Below, one piece after another: positions 13,148 through 13,423 of a stretch of DNA of 13,423 bases (position 1 is its first letter; the number at the start of each line of letters is the position of its first letter). Origin of the DNA: Paludibacteraceae bacterium. Its GTDB lineage: Bacteria > Bacteroidota > Bacteroidia > Bacteroidales > Paludibacteraceae. Location of the stretch: the NCBI GenBank assembly GCA_017542915.1, contig JAFXWI010000036.1:1-13423 (forward strand). Reading direction: 5' to 3'. The notes under the pieces were generated by a model. That model made no database searches. It had not been told where the DNA came from and worked only from the letters and a program-made list of their open reading frames with translations. A program made the translations under genes and the position numbers.

Positions 13148-13254
13148 TACTAATCCCCCAACCCACCATCGATTACATCTCCTCCACCCGCCATTTCATC
13201 TAACCCCACCCATTCAAACATGGTCTAATTACCTTCCAAATAGCGTCTTTTCTT

Positions 13255-13298
13255 AGGCTATTCATAGGTTATTCATAGGCTATTTATAAGTTATTGCA
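13255..13298 (+). repeat. 11-base tandem repeats upstream of the last gene
   Basis: Four consecutive 11-base units (13255-13265, 13266-13276, 13277-13287, 13288-13298) of the form AGGYTATTCAT occur; the last unit has decayed. The period is close to one DNA helical turn, so a protein could bind the same face repeatedly. It lies 24 bases before the ATG at 13323. The stretch 13154-13254 holds nothing I can identify. Confidence 0.7.
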
Positions 13299-13322
13299 AT
13301 ACCAAACAACTACCTTCACAAT

Positions 13323-13423
13323 ATGGCTAAAGCAGAATTTAACGACCCTGTAGAAATTATCAGGGGCAAACTCAACAAACGTCAGAAAGACATCTATCGC
13401 ATCAAATCCTTCCGCTCGCCGAC
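13323..13423 (+). CDS. Start of a hypothetical protein, cut by the window end
   Basis: The first 33 codons are visible, starting MAKAEFNDPVEIIRGKLNKRQ and continuing with basic residues to SFRSP. The start resembles a group of small Bacteroidetes hypothetical proteins that begin MAKxxFxxPV, but I recall this only loosely and assign no function. The frame is open to the window edge. The 11-base repeats just upstream may be its control region. Confidence 0.6.
   Translation, partial: MAKAEFNDPVEIIRGKLNKRQKDIYRIKSFRSP

Noticed and set aside
13049..13153. Small 34-codon frame (MKKMPSPKHYKTPDGHWKSE onwards) between the twin palindromes
   Set aside because: It runs through the hairpin and the second palindrome, has no ribosome-binding signal, and I recognise no relative. 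The repeats explain the sequence better, so it is not listed as a gene.

Overview
The window looks like a chromosomal segment of a member of the Bacteroidales, probably uncultured. The support is: three promoters of the Bacteroidetes form (TTTG or TTG, about 20 bases, then TAnnTTTG), near absence of Shine-Dalgarno sequences, a tRNA without an encoded CCA end, a DUF4924-type gene known from Bacteroidetes, and typical Bacteroidetes versions of RecA and TyrRS. All recognisable genes lie on the + strand.

Layout. 1-199 is the end of an RND efflux pump gene, followed by a small PII-like gene (253-546) and a terminator. A new promoter then drives an ABC-transporter ATPase (615-1268), ruvB (1271-2287) and tyrS (2311-3606). 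At 3607-4011 there is an inverted repeat holding a promoter, a 102-nt structured repeat, tRNA-Gln(TTG) and a GC-rich palindrome, leading into the L25 gene (4012-4569). A second cluster follows: pth, an LtaS/MdoB-like membrane phosphotransferase, an Hsp15-like S4 protein, a DUF4924-like gene and nth (4668-8703). A terminator/promoter overlap then starts recA (8802-9842), which overlaps a COG2509-type FAD oxidoreductase gene (9832-11469). A secreted GH28 pectinase (11531-13024), a repeat-rich gap and the first codons of an unknown gene close the window. Most genes are housekeeping: translation (tyrS, tRNA-Gln, L25, pth, S4 protein) and DNA repair (ruvB, nth, recA).

The unusual content is the repeats. 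A 102-nt element occurs twice: once between a promoter and the 5' end of tRNA-Gln (3703-3804), and once in frame inside the oxidoreductase gene (10991-11092). The copies agree in their outer parts and in one loop, but differ in the inner stems in a way that keeps base pairing on both sides, which points to selection on a folded RNA or single-stranded DNA. The copies have equal length (34 codons) and both are free of stops in the same frame. This recalls the Rickettsia palindromic elements that insert in frame in genes, but the sequence is not one I recognise. The same oxidoreductase gene also carries a GC-rich palindrome related to the one after the tRNA, and four copies of a 7-base tandem repeat. 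Short 7- or 8-base tandem arrays also fill many of the gaps between genes.
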